Below are positions 42,414 to 51,428 of a DNA stretch of 64,000 nt, in pieces. Source of the DNA: JAQGMJ01 sp036498945. GTDB taxonomy: Bacteria; Pseudomonadota; Gammaproteobacteria; Burkholderiales; JAEUOS01. A program made the position numbers and the translations under genes. The first letter of the stretch is position 1. Each line of letters opens with the position of its first letter. The stretch spans positions 1-64,000 of the forward strand of contig DASYEQ010000087.1 in assembly GCA_036498945.1 (NCBI GenBank), in the 5' to 3' direction. The notes under the pieces are model-generated. The model had not been told where the DNA came from, ran no database searches, and was given only the letters and a program-made list of their open reading frames with translations.

Positions 42414-43844
42414 TCACGCCAGTTGCGGCCGCGCCGGAAACAGGCCGAGCAGGCGCGGGCGGCGCGCCGGACGGCTGCGCGGCGACGGGCCGATGACGCC
42501 GATCACCGGCAGGCTGGTGTCGCCGCCCAGGTCGTCGACGGTGCGTACGCGGCGATCCGCCAGTTCGGCCAGCATGGCGATGCCCAGGCCGATCAGGGTA
42601 CCGAGAATGATCGACAGGCTGACGTTGAGCACCATGCGCGGACTGGATTGCGTGGCCGGCTCGACCGCCGGATTGAGCAGGGTGGCGTTGGCCAGCGTCG
42701 CCTGGCCTTCCAGGCTGGTCTGCCCGAAACGCTGCAGGGCGATGTCGAAAATGCGTTGCGCGCTTTCCACCTCGCGTATCAGCACCGCCATCTCGTCGCG
42801 CTGGCGCTTGATCTCCAGCACCTTTTCCTTTTGCGCCGCCACCGCGGCGCGCGCCTCGGACTCGCGTTGCTGGTTGGCGCGCTGCGCGCTGATCACGCTG
42901 TTGGCCACGTTCTTCATCTCGGAATCCAGCTTGCTGCGCAGGGTCGAGAGTTCGGCGGCATCACGGATGTATTGCGGGTCGTTTTCGCCACGCTGCGAAG
43001 AGGTGTCCTTCAGGCGCGCTTCCGCGCGCGCCGCCTCGCCGCGCAAGTTCTGGATCAGCGGATTGCCCACCACCTCGGGCAGGTCGCCGGGATCGCCGCT
43101 TTTCAGCGAAGCGTTCACCTGGCTGGCGCGGCCGTGGTTGTCGAAGCCCTGGCCTTGCGCGCTCACCAGCTGGCTGGACAGCTCGGACAGTTTGGAGGAT
43201 TCGACGTCGAGGCGCTCATCGACGTTGACGATGCCGTTGGCCTGCTGGTATTCGGAGAGCTTGCGCTGCGCCTTTTCCAGGTCGCCGCGCAGGCTCTTCA
43301 GTTGGTCGCCGAACCATACCGCGTTCTGCCGCGACGGCGCCACTTTCATCTCGAGGGTGGTCTCGATATAAGACTCGGCGAAGGCATTGGCCACGGCGGC
43401 GGCGAACCCGGCCTCGGTGCCGGAGAAGCTGATGGTCACCACCGTGCTTTCGCGCGAGGGCTTCACATCCAGCTTTTTCAGCAGCAGGTCGGCATAGTAG
43501 TGGCGGATCGAGCCGCGGCCCTTGTTGGCCTCCTGGAAGCGCCGCTTGGCAACCGGGCTTTCGGCGATACGCAGCTTGTCCACCACTTTCAGCGCCACCT
43601 TCTGGCTGGTCATGATGTCGAGCTGGGTGGCCATCTGGCCGGGCGCCATCTGCACCGGCAGGTTGATGCCGTTGGTGTTCATCAGGTCGCCGCCCTTGAT
43701 GTCGACCACGACGGAGGCCGCCGCGGTGTAGGACTTCGGCAGCAGCAGGCTCACCACCACGGTGCCGCAGACGGTGAACATCAGCGCCGCGATGAACAGC
43801 GGAAAGCGCGCCTTCAGGATGATCAGGAATTGCTGTACGTTCAT
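42414..43844 (-). CDS. epsF: EPS chain-length determinant EpsF (Wzz/PCP family)
   Basis: A 476-residue polysaccharide co-polymerase. An N-terminal membrane helix (PLFIAALMFTVCGTVVVSLLLP), a Wzz domain (KSYTAAASVVVDIKGGD...), a long periplasmic coiled coil (about 180-400, with LRGDLEKAQRKLSEYQQANGIV) and a C-terminal helix (MVLNVSLSIILGTLIGLGIAML) are present. The Pro-rich kinase-like membrane-proximal segment is short, and the cytoplasmic tail ends RRPRLLGLFPARPQLA. It partners EpsG and the outer-membrane EpsE. Confidence 0.92.
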   Translation of the reverse strand: MNVQQFLIILKARFPLFIAALMFTVCGTVVVSLLLPKSYTAAASVVVDIKGGDLMNTNGINLPVQMAPGQMATQLDIMTSQKVALKVVDKLRIAESPVAKRRFQEANKGRGSIRHYYADLLLKKLDVKPSRESTVVTISFSGTEAGFAAAVANAFAESYIETTLEMKVAPSRQNAVWFGDQLKSLRGDLEKAQRKLSEYQQANGIVNVDERLDVESSKLSELSSQLVSAQGQGFDNHGRASQVNASLKSGDPGDLPEVVGNPLIQNLRGEAARAEARLKDTSSQRGENDPQYIRDAAELSTLRSKLDSEMKNVANSVISAQRANQQRESEARAAVAAQKEKVLEIKRQRDEMAVLIREVESAQRIFDIALQRFGQTSLEGQATLANATLLNPAVEPATQSSPRMVLNVSLSIILGTLIGLGIAMLAELADRRVRTVDDLGGDTSLPVIGVIGPSPRSRPARRPRLLGLFPARPQLA

Positions 43845-43868
43845 TGCCGGGCGCTCAAATAGGAAGAC

Positions 43869-44789
43869 TCAGAACAGGCTTTCACGGATATAGATGACGT
43901 CGTCCGGCTGCACCGCGTCGCTCATCTTCGGACGCAGGGTTTCGATCTTGCCGTCGCTTGAGCGGCGGTCGACGCGCACGCCGCGCTCGGTGCCGCGCAA
44001 GGTCAGGCCGCCGCCGGTGGACAGCGCCTGCATCACCGTCATGTTGCGTTCCACCCGGTAGGAACCGGGACGCTGCACCTCGCCGTAGATGTAGAACAGC
44101 GGGTAGCGGTTCACGTACAGCACGTCGCCGTTGATCAGCGGGATGTCCTTGGAGCGGTCCTGCGGCGACATGAACAGCGTCGGCAGGTCGATCTCGTAGG
44201 TCCTGACCGCGCCGTTCTCGGTACGCGAGAGGATCACCGTATCGGCGCCGGTCGGCGCCACCCCGCCGGCCAGTGCGAGCACGTCGCTGATGGTGTAGGG
44301 CAGCTCCAGCGGATACTTGCCGGGACGGTTGACGTTGCCCAGCACCGCCACCTGCTGGCTGCGGAACTGCGTCACAACAAGAGTCACCTGCGCCTGCTTG
44401 ACGAAGCCGCCGGCGCGCAGTATTTCGGCCACCTTGCGCTCGGCATCCATCGGCCGCATGCCGGAAACCGCCACCTCGCCCGCCAGCGGCAGGCTGACGC
44501 TGCCGTTGGCGGCGACCCGCGTCTCGGTGGTGAGATCGGGGTACTGGAACACGGTGAGTTTCAGCGTATCGCCTGGACCGATGACGAAACTGTCGTGCCC
44601 CGGCGCCTGGTTGATGGCGGCTGCGGCAGCCGGTTGCGGCGGCGTCGCCTGTGTGGCGGAGGCGGCCGATTGCAGCGGCGCGGTGGCCACGGGCGCGGCG
44701 AACGCGGCCGACGCGGTCAGCAACACCGCCAGCGCGAACACCCACCAGGACAGCATGCGGCCCTGCTTGTTGCGGGAGAAAAAGCTCAT
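43869..44789 (-). CDS. epsE: Outer-membrane polysaccharide export protein EpsE (Wza type)
   Basis: A 306-residue exported protein. After a signal peptide ending SAAFA and a Pro/Ala-rich linker, the Poly_export domain begins FVIGPGDTLKLTVFQYPDLTTETRVAANGSVSLPL (about 65-110). Two SLBB domains follow (VAVLGNVNRPGKYPLE and FYIYGEVQRPGSYRVERNMTVMQAL). No lipobox Cys is seen, unlike classic Wza. It forms the outer-membrane export channel. Its start overlaps the epsD stop by ATGA. Confidence 0.93.
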   Translation of the reverse strand: MSFFSRNKQGRMLSWWVFALAVLLTASAAFAAPVATAPLQSAASATQATPPQPAAAAAINQAPGHDSFVIGPGDTLKLTVFQYPDLTTETRVAANGSVSLPLAGEVAVSGMRPMDAERKVAEILRAGGFVKQAQVTLVVTQFRSQQVAVLGNVNRPGKYPLELPYTISDVLALAGGVAPTGADTVILSRTENGAVRTYEIDLPTLFMSPQDRSKDIPLINGDVLYVNRYPLFYIYGEVQRPGSYRVERNMTVMQALSTGGGLTLRGTERGVRVDRRSSDGKIETLRPKMSDAVQPDDVIYIRESLF

Positions 44790-45832
44790 TGCAGGCCGCT
44801 CACACCCTTGTCGATCTCCGCACTGGCGGCGGGTTTTTGCCCACCCTGGTCGGCCACCGGCTGCGCAGCGGGGGCCGGGTCGGCAGCCACCGCCGCCTTC
44901 GGAGTGTCGGCGGGCCTGGCGGCCGCGGCTTTCGCGTCGCCCGCCTTGCCCGCGGTCTTGACGAAGTCGCCCATGTATTCGAGCTTGGCCGAATCGCGCA
45001 GCTGCTTCAGCTCATTGCTAGCCAGTTCGGTGCGTTTCTGGTTCACCAGGTAGCGCTCGATGTAGGGCGTGGCGTCCGGCTCGGCGATCGGCACGGTCTG
45101 CGAGCCGGCCAACTGCACCACCATGACGCCGCTGGCCGAATCGGTGAAGCCGATGTCGCCGTCCTTCATCTGCGCGATGCGCGGCAGCAGTTCCTGCGGC
45201 AGCTGCTCGGCCGCACGCACGCTGGTGCCGGCGTTGTAATGCAGTTGCTGGCCCTTGAGCCAATCGACGATCTCGTTCATGTTCTTGGTCTTGCCCGCCT
45301 GTTCGCGCAGGCTCGCCACCTGCGCCGGCGTGGCCGACACCGTAAGTTCCTGGAAGCGGTACACGCGGCGCTGGGAGAACAACTCCGGATGCGCGGCATA
45401 GAACTTCCTCACGTCGTCGGCCGAAGGCTTGGCCACCGAGGCCGCCACCGACTTTTCCAGGTAGGCCTGCGACAGGATCTGCCGGCGCGAGGCTTCGATG
45501 GCGTTGAGCACATCGGGGTCGCGGTCGAGCTTTTTCTCGATCGACTTCTGAATCAGCAGTTGCTGGTCGATCAGTTGCTCCAGCACCTTCTTGCCGGCAG
45601 CCGAAGCCTGCTCCGGTGACAGCGCGCCGACGTGGCTCAAGGCCTGGTTGACCTGATGCACCGAGATTTCATCGCCGTTCACCTTCACCGCGACCTGGGT
45701 GGCGGCTTCCTTGCTCGCGGTGCTCTTGCCGCAGGACGCGAGCACCGTGCAGGCGGCCAGGAGGGTTGCGGAGACCAGCCTGCCTGCGCGGCGGCGCAGG
45801 GGGCGGTTGCGGAATGAATGTCTGATCGCCAT
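44786..45832 (-). CDS. epsD: EpsD-family peptidyl-prolyl isomerase lipoprotein
   Basis: A 348-residue lipoprotein (lipobox LASC, Cys34). The SurA-type N-terminal domain (about 45-160, VAVKVNGDEISVHQVNQAL...LEQLIDQQLLIQKSIEKKL) precedes a parvulin-like region (YRFQELTVSATPAQVASL..., LLPRIAQMKDGDIGFTDSASGVMVVQLAG). The Ala/Pro-rich tail (290-348) is disordered. It would help fold or assemble the EPS export proteins. The ATG at 45832 is preferred; the frame stays open upstream but without a signal. It opens the epsD-E-F-G-xrtB-epsI-methyltransferase operon. Confidence 0.9.
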   Translation of the reverse strand: MAIRHSFRNRPLRRRAGRLVSATLLAACTVLASCGKSTASKEAATQVAVKVNGDEISVHQVNQALSHVGALSPEQASAAGKKVLEQLIDQQLLIQKSIEKKLDRDPDVLNAIEASRRQILSQAYLEKSVAASVAKPSADDVRKFYAAHPELFSQRRVYRFQELTVSATPAQVASLREQAGKTKNMNEIVDWLKGQQLHYNAGTSVRAAEQLPQELLPRIAQMKDGDIGFTDSASGVMVVQLAGSQTVPIAEPDATPYIERYLVNQKRTELASNELKQLRDSAKLEYMGDFVKTAGKAGDAKAAAARPADTPKAAVAADPAPAAQPVADQGGQKPAASAEIDKGVSGLQ

Positions 45833-46343
45833 GGGAGTGTTCGTGCAAGAAAATCGACGGGGTATCGGGGCAACCGCGGCGGCGCTAGGCCATGCCGCTG
45901 ATCCACCCGCGCGATGCAGGAAGTCCGCGCCTTGCGGCGACGCGCGGACCTCGCCGGCCCGGGCAATCGCCGCCGCGACCTTCCCCGCAGCCTTGGCATC
46001 TTCGGCCCGCAACATGACTGCACTCATGGAATCGCAAAAGTGCGCTGTAGTCCGTTCGGCTTATCGCAACACGCCGTGCCGGCGGCGCCATGGCCACCCA
46101 TCAGGGGCGGGGACCCGCGACAACACCTGCAACCGGTCGCGATGCCGGGGGAAACGGCGCGGCGCGTGCGGATTTCCCCGTCAAACGATGCGGCGCCGGT
46201 CCATTTTTTTGACACGATGATGACAACGCGACTTGCACCGAAAAACAAAAAGCGGCCATGCTTTCGCACGGCCGCTTTTAACAATTCCGCAATCTTGCAC
46301 CGGCCGCCGCGCCTGCGCGACGGCCTTTGCGGCTTACCGCTTC
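45833..46343. other. Intergenic region upstream of epsD
   Basis: About 510 bases. It should contain the leftward promoter of the eps operon. The right part holds the terminator of the PEP-CTERM gene (46241-46279). No exact copy of the TGACAG-N4-ATTACGC motif is present. A -24/-12-like sequence at 46066-46080 has the wrong spacing. Frames open in this stretch lack ribosome sites and family resemblance. Confidence 0.5.
46241..46279 (-). terminator. Rho-independent terminator of the FxDxF PEP-CTERM gene
   Basis: Perfect 10-bp arms AAAAGCGGCC (46248-46257) and GGCCGCTTTT (46270-46279) with a 12-base loop. On the minus strand they are followed by TGTTTTT; the plus strand also ends in TTTT, so it may work in both directions. 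It lies 65 bases beyond the stop at 46344. Confidence 0.88.
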
Positions 46344-46895
46344 TTAGACGTTCTTGCGGCGGCGCGCGGCGATGAAACCCATCAGGCCCAGGCCCGCGAG
46401 CATCAGGGCGTAGGTGCCCGGCTCGGGAACCGGCGCCAGGTTGAGCGCGCCGGAGTACGAGCCCCCGGAGTCGCCGGTCACGGTGCCGCGCAGTTCCAGC
46501 GAGTAGGTGCCGGCCGCCAGCGTGGTCGGGCTGATCACCAGGACGTCGCCGTTAACGCCAGGGGTGCCGCTGATCGGCGAGCTCCAGGCCTGCTCCAGCG
46601 GCGTGGTGCCGGAAACGAACGGACCGCTACCCTGGAACAGGCGGGCTTCCAGGCCGGTGATCTGGAACAGGGTGCCCAGGTCGATGGTGGCGGCGATGGT
46701 GTTGAAGGTGCCGCCGGGAGCGATGGTGAACACGAAGTCATCGACGAAATCGCCGACCTTCGAGGTGAAGCTGTCGCCGTAGGTCGCGGAAAACGGCGGG
46801 GTGTGGGTGCCGAGATCGAAGGTCGCGGCGGAAGCGCAGGAAGCCGCCGCGGCCAGCAGTCCGGCCAGAACCGTCTTTGCAATCATCATTTTCAT
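46344..46895 (-). CDS. FxDxF-type PEP-CTERM protein
   Basis: A 183-residue exported protein with signal peptide MKMMIAKTVLAGLLAAAASCASA. The mature region has FVDDFVFTI, the FxDxF feature of a recurrent PEP-CTERM family, and the C-terminus is APVPEPGTYALMLAGLGLMGF followed by AARRRKNV, a full sorting signal. The start at 46895 is preferred; an ATG at 46907 gives four more residues. It lies directly upstream of the eps operon control region, making it a likely matrix partner of the EPS processed by XrtB. Confidence 0.92.
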   Translation of the reverse strand: MKMMIAKTVLAGLLAAAASCASAATFDLGTHTPPFSATYGDSFTSKVGDFVDDFVFTIAPGGTFNTIAATIDLGTLFQITGLEARLFQGSGPFVSGTTPLEQAWSSPISGTPGVNGDVLVISPTTLAAGTYSLELRGTVTGDSGGSYSGALNLAPVPEPGTYALMLAGLGLMGFIAARRRKNV

Positions 46896-47159
46896 GAGGT
46901 TATCCATATAGAAAAGTTTACGAACCGATTCGCCACTGTTCCGGCACCGTCGGACGGCTCCCCAGCCCTCTTTCAATCGCCGCCAGTTTGCGGGTGCGAT
47001 GTGAAGCGCCTTTGGGCGCGGGCACGCGCGCTGCTAGTCCCTTCGGCACACCGCGCGTGAGCCGGGGGCAGGGTTTTATGCATTTGGCATTGACGACCGC
47101 TCTCGCGGTGGCGTTCCATGCATGCGCCGGGGTGTCGGCGCCGCAGAGTTGGGCCGGCC

Positions 47160-49157
47160 TTAGAGGACGGTGAGTACCTTGAAGGTGTTGCGCCCGGCGG
47201 CCTTGGCATCGTAGAGCGCGCGGTCGGCGCGCTGCAGCAGTTCGGCGGGCGCGAGAGCCTCGTCGCCGGCGCCCGCGACGGTGATGCCGATGCTGGTGGT
47301 GGCGCTCACGCGCACGTCGCCGAAGACGAAGGCGGCACGCATGGCGTCGACGATCTTCTGCCCGACAAGATAAGCGTCGGCCGCCTCGGCCAGGTCTTCG
47401 AGCAGGATCACGAATTCGTCGCCGCCCAGGCGGCCGACAACATCGGTCTGGCGCACGCAGGCCGCCAGGCGCGCGGAAAATTCCTTCAGCAGTCGGTCGC
47501 CGATGCCGTGGCCGTAGCCATCGTTGACCGACTTGAAGTGGTCGACGTCAAGGTACATCAGCGCGCAGGGCCGGCGGCTGCGGTTCAGGCGCCTGATCGC
47601 CTCGCCCAGGCGGCGGTTGAAAGCGCCGCGGTTGACGAGGCCGGTGAGCGGATCGTGGTCCGCCATGTGCGCGAGACGCTCCTCGGCCGCCTTTTGCTGC
47701 GTGATGTCGTGCACCAGCACATAAAAGCCCGTCACCGCCCCATCCGCGCCGTAGTGCGGAAGATAGGTGCATTGCACGTAGCGCCGGCGCCCGCCAGCTA
47801 CCAAATCGCGCTCCACCTGCGCCGGGTAGCCATCGAGGACGCTGCGCAGGGTGGGCTCCGAGCGCGCGAAATCGGCCTCGCCCAGCACATCGCGCAAATG
47901 CGCACCTTCCAGCTGGTCGCGCGCCAGGCCGAACCATTCTTCGTACATCTTGTTGTTGAAGCGGTAGCGCAGTTCGCGGTCGACGTAGCCGATCAGCACC
48001 GGCAGGTTGTCGGTGATGGTGACAAGGCGTTCCTGGTGCGCGGTCAGCGCCTGCTCGCTGTGCTCGTGCAGCACCATCAGGCGGTTGAACTCCGCGGTCA
48101 GGCCGCCGATCTCGTCGTCGCGCAGCACCGGCAGCGCGGTGGCGCCGCGCGGATTCTGCATGCGCTCGCGCACGTTGCGCCCGAGGGCGTCCAGGGGACG
48201 CAGCGCGCGGCGCACCATGAACCAGACGGCAAAAGCGACCGCCACGCTTACCAGGCCGCCGGCCAGCGCGGTGTTGCGCTGCGCCTGCGCCACCGGAGCG
48301 AAGGCCTCTTCCACCGGCAGCACCGCGCACAGGATCCAGTCGGTTTCCTTCAGGCGCTTGTAGCTCATCAGCCCGCGATGCCCGGTGCTGTTGACACCTT
48401 CGATGGTGCCCTCGAAGCCGGCTTGCGCCATGCCCGCCACCGGATTTTTCGACGCGGGCGCCGCCGGTCCCAGGACGCGCCGCCGGTCGGGATGGCTGAC
48501 GAGAATGGGCTGGTCGCCGCGGGTGACGACATAGAAATAGCCGCTCTGGCCCACCGGGGCGGCGCCGATGTCGCCGAGAAAGCTGTCGTCCAGCAGGCTG
48601 ATGGTGCCCGCCAGGACGGCGATGATGCTACCGTTGCTGTCGTAGACTGGCGCGGTCATCACCACCAGCGGCCGGCCGCTGGCGGCGCTGCGATAGGGCT
48701 GCGAGATCACCGGGCGGCGCCGGCGCACCGTCTCCTGGAAATAGGCACGCTGCATGAAATTGACCTGGCGCAACCCGGGCCGCTCCGGCTGCGCCGCCAG
48801 CACTTCGCCCGTCGCCGACAGGATCAGGATGGAGTCGAACATGGTGTGCAGGGCACGCTGCTCGCGCAGTTGCATCGCGCCCAGGCGGACATTGCGTTCC
48901 AGGTAGGCCGCGATGCCGTCGGCCGATTCGGTCAGCGCGGCGCGGCGGTCGCGGAACTTGCCGTCGATCTCGTCGGCGGTGCGCGTCACCAGCGAGGTCT
49001 GCTGCGCACTCAGCACGCGCGCCATCGAGGCACGCGTCTGGTAGATCTGGAACGCCGTCAGCGCGATCACCATGGCGCCGAACAGCAAGGCGACGCCCAC
49101 GGCCAGCCTGGCCTTGAGCGACAGCGCGTTGCGCAGCAGTTTGGCGTAAAGCGTCAT
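47160..49157 (-). CDS. Membrane diguanylate cyclase with dCache, PAS and GGDEF domains
   Basis: A 665-residue sensor enzyme. Two membrane helices (about 15-35 and 275-295) bracket a Cache-type periplasmic sensor (VRLGAMQLREQRALHTMFDSILIL..., GYFYVVTRGDQPILVSHPDRR). A HAMP-like segment (RRALRPLDALGRNVRERM), a PAS domain (about 365-480) and a GGDEF domain follow, with intact GGDEF near residue 577 and the inhibitory-site RQTD exactly five residues before it. It should make cyclic di-GMP and be product-inhibited. Its position beside the eps operon suggests EPS control. Start at 49157. Confidence 0.93.
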   Translation of the reverse strand: MTLYAKLLRNALSLKARLAVGVALLFGAMVIALTAFQIYQTRASMARVLSAQQTSLVTRTADEIDGKFRDRRAALTESADGIAAYLERNVRLGAMQLREQRALHTMFDSILILSATGEVLAAQPERPGLRQVNFMQRAYFQETVRRRRPVISQPYRSAASGRPLVVMTAPVYDSNGSIIAVLAGTISLLDDSFLGDIGAAPVGQSGYFYVVTRGDQPILVSHPDRRRVLGPAAPASKNPVAGMAQAGFEGTIEGVNSTGHRGLMSYKRLKETDWILCAVLPVEEAFAPVAQAQRNTALAGGLVSVAVAFAVWFMVRRALRPLDALGRNVRERMQNPRGATALPVLRDDEIGGLTAEFNRLMVLHEHSEQALTAHQERLVTITDNLPVLIGYVDRELRYRFNNKMYEEWFGLARDQLEGAHLRDVLGEADFARSEPTLRSVLDGYPAQVERDLVAGGRRRYVQCTYLPHYGADGAVTGFYVLVHDITQQKAAEERLAHMADHDPLTGLVNRGAFNRRLGEAIRRLNRSRRPCALMYLDVDHFKSVNDGYGHGIGDRLLKEFSARLAACVRQTDVVGRLGGDEFVILLEDLAEAADAYLVGQKIVDAMRAAFVFGDVRVSATTSIGITVAGAGDEALAPAELLQRADRALYDAKAAGRNTFKVLTVL

Positions 49158-49309
49158 GAGGGATGCAACGGCGATGGGCGGAAAAACGCGACCCTTACTG
49201 TGCGCCGACACCCCGCATTTCCATGCGCCAAACAGCGCCGCTTTCACCCGCCATTTCAGCCTTGGGGCCGCCGCCGCTACACTTGCGGCCTCTCTTGAAA
49301 GGATTTACC

Positions 49310-49780
49310 GTGAAACAGCCCTTCCTTTGCCTGTCTTTTCTGGCCGCCCTCTCCTTTTGCGCCCATGCCGAAGACATCGGCAGCGTCAGCACGGCTTTCA
49401 AGCTGATCGGCCCCAACCACAAGGTGGTGGTGGAAGCCTACGACGACCCCAAGGTCGCCGGCGTCACCTGCTACGTTTCGCGCGCCCGCACCGGCGGCAT
49501 CGCCGGCGGCCTGGGGCTGGCCGAAGATAAGGCGGAAGCCTCGATCGCCTGCCGCCAGGTGGGGCCGATCGCCTTCTCCGCGCCGCTGGAAAAGGAAGAA
49601 GAGGTGTTCAGCGAGCGCATGTCGGTGCTGTTCAAGCGCCTGCGCGTGGTGCGCTTCGCCGACGTCAAGCGCAACACTTTGGTGTACCTGACCTATTCGG
49701 ACAAGCTGGTCGACGGTTCGCCGCAAAACAGCGTCAGCGCGGTGCCGGTGGATCGGGCGCTGCACATCCCGATGCGCTAA
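49310..49780 (+). CDS. creA: CreA family protein
   Basis: A 156-residue exported protein of unknown function. It starts at GTG with AAAGGA 7 bases upstream; the signal peptide ends CAHA-E. Family segments: IGSVSTAFKLIGPNHKVVVEAYDDPKVAGVTCYVSRARTGGI, AEASIACRQVGPI and LFKRLRVVRFADVKRNTLVYLTYSDKLVDGSPQNS. It is monocistronic and convergent with the histidine kinase gene; AGGCAC / GTGCCT (49780-49785, 49800-49805) could form a small shared stem between them. Confidence 0.92.
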   Translation: MKQPFLCLSFLAALSFCAHAEDIGSVSTAFKLIGPNHKVVVEAYDDPKVAGVTCYVSRARTGGIAGGLGLAEDKAEASIACRQVGPIAFSAPLEKEEEVFSERMSVLFKRLRVVRFADVKRNTLVYLTYSDKLVDGSPQNSVSAVPVDRALHIPMR

Positions 49781-49804
49781 GGCACAACGACGGGAAGCGG
49801 TGCC

Positions 49805-51184
49805 TCAGGCGGACCGCGCCACCGGCAGCGTGAAATGCAGCACGGTGCCGATCCCCGGCCCCGTGGCTTCTTCCTCGCCGGCAGCCAGTTCTTCCAGGCT
49901 GGGCACATGATCCGGGTCGGCGGCGGGGTCGTTGGCCGCCGGGTCGGGCCCGGCGCCATTGCGGATGCCGATGGCGCCGCCGTTTTCCTCGACGAACAGG
50001 CGCGCCACCGCCAGCCCCAGGCCATGGCCGCGCGACAGGCCGCGCTCGACCTGCCAGTGGCGGTCGAACACACGGGCGTGGAATTCCTCCGGGATGCCCG
50101 GGCCCTGGTCGATGATGCAAAAGCGTACCTGCGCCCCTTCGTCTTCGGCGCTGACGTGCACCACCGTGCCGGCGGGGCTGTAGGCAATGGCGTTGCCCAC
50201 CAGGTTGGCGAATACGCGCATCACCTGCGGGTAGTTGATCGCCACCGCCGGCAGGCCCTGCGGGTTATCCACCGTCAGGAGGATGCCGCGCGCTTCCGCC
50301 GCCGGGCGCATGGCGTGCAGCACGTCGGCCAGCAGCACTTCCGCGCGCACCGCCAGGCGCGAGCGCGGCTGCGGCAGCGGCAGGCCGGAGGTGGCGGCGC
50401 GCATGTCCTCGATCAGCTCGGTCATCTGCTTGGCGGCGCGGGTCTGGATGGCGGCGTAGTTCTTGATCTCCGGCTCGGCGCGCCGCGCCAGGCCCACCGA
50501 GGAAATCGAAATCGCCGACAGCGGCGAGCGCAGGTCGTGCGCCAGGGTGGAGACCGCCTCTTCGCGCTCGCGCAAGGTGCGCTGCGCCAGGTCGAGCGCG
50601 GCCACCGCGTCTTCCATCGCCACGCGCAATTCGATCTCGCGGGCGATGACACGCGCCAGCTCGGTGAGCACTTCGATGTCCTGCGCGCTCCATGGGCGCG
50701 GCACGAAATCGACCACGCACAGGCTGCCGACGGCCTCGCGGCCGTCGACGATCAACGGCGCGCCGGCGTAGGCGCGCAGCCCCAGCGCGCGCGCGCTTTC
50801 GACCGCGCCATAGACCGGGTCCGCGGCGACGTCCTCGATGGTCAGGGGCTTGGCGCCGGCAATGGTGTAGTGGCACAGGCTGCGTTGGGCAGCCGGGGCA
50901 CCGTCGCGGCGCTCGACCGGCTCGGCAGCCCCGTCCGGCAGGCCGATGCCGCCCTTGCGCAGGTCGCCGTGTTCACCCACCAGGGTGACGAAGGCGGCGG
51001 GCGCACGCAGCAGGCTGGCGGCCAGGCGGGTGATGCGCTCGTAGGCGGATTCAGGCCCGTCTTGCAGCAGGTCGGTGCGCCGCAGCGCACGCAGGCGCGC
51101 GGGCGAGGCAAGCGCCGCCGCCAGTTCCGCTTCTCCCGGAGGCTGGCTGCCGGGGCCTGACGCCGCGCCTGAACTGGCTTTCAT
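49805..51184 (-). CDS. GAF-domain sensor histidine kinase
   Basis: A 459-residue soluble kinase. A GAF domain (about 45-195: YERITRLAASLLRAPAAFVTLVGEHGD...CHYTIAGAKPLTIEDVAADPVYG) precedes a HisKA domain with the phosphorylatable His in STLAHDLRSPLSAIS and the HATPase domain with NLVGNAIAYSP, IDQGPGIP and GHGLGLAV boxes. An Ala/Pro/Glu-rich insert follows the last G-box. There is no receiver domain or adjacent response regulator. The start is set at 51184, though its ribosome site is weak. Divergent from ada across 244 bases that contain the Ada-box-like element. Confidence 0.9.
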   Translation of the reverse strand: MKASSGAASGPGSQPPGEAELAAALASPARLRALRRTDLLQDGPESAYERITRLAASLLRAPAAFVTLVGEHGDLRKGGIGLPDGAAEPVERRDGAPAAQRSLCHYTIAGAKPLTIEDVAADPVYGAVESARALGLRAYAGAPLIVDGREAVGSLCVVDFVPRPWSAQDIEVLTELARVIAREIELRVAMEDAVAALDLAQRTLREREEAVSTLAHDLRSPLSAISISSVGLARRAEPEIKNYAAIQTRAAKQMTELIEDMRAATSGLPLPQPRSRLAVRAEVLLADVLHAMRPAAEARGILLTVDNPQGLPAVAINYPQVMRVFANLVGNAIAYSPAGTVVHVSAEDEGAQVRFCIIDQGPGIPEEFHARVFDRHWQVERGLSRGHGLGLAVARLFVEENGGAIGIRNGAGPDPAANDPAADPDHVPSLEELAAGEEEATGPGIGTVLHFTLPVARSA

Positions 51185-51332
51185 GATGAGGGAGTGAGTA
51201 CTTATTATGAGTTCATTATAGAGCGCGCAGGGACGATTCCGTTCCCTTGGCGCCAATCAAAGCTCGAAAACCGCACAAAAGGCGGCGGAAAGCCCACATG
51301 ATCATCCACGACATTGCCCTGCGCCAGCCACC

Positions 51333-51372
51333 AATTCGGCAGCAAGCGCCGGAGTGTACCCAGGCGCATAAT
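51333..51372 (+). promoter_or_regulatory. Ada-box-like element and promoter of ada
   Basis: AAT-TCGGCA-GCAA (51333-51345) fits the AAT-N6-GCAA pattern known for methylated Ada in E. coli. CATAAT (51367-51372) is a good -10, and the -35 position would overlap the box end, as expected for a site activated by Ada. The same sequence, with one change in 23 bases, recurs at 53302-53324. Confidence 0.6.
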
Positions 51373-51428
51373 CGCCGAGACTTCTTGCATGGACGCGATC
51401 CGCGCCCCAATTACGCAAGGAGACCTTC

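Noticed and set aside
40999..43371. A 790-codon plus-strand frame opposite xrtB, epsG and epsF.
   Set aside because: Antisense shadow; the minus-strand genes carry intact catalytic and Walker motifs.
46066..46080. A sigma-54-like -24/-12 sequence (GGCAC...TTGC on the minus strand) upstream of epsD.
   Set aside because: The distance between the GG and GC elements is 11 bases instead of the required 10, so it should not be recognised.
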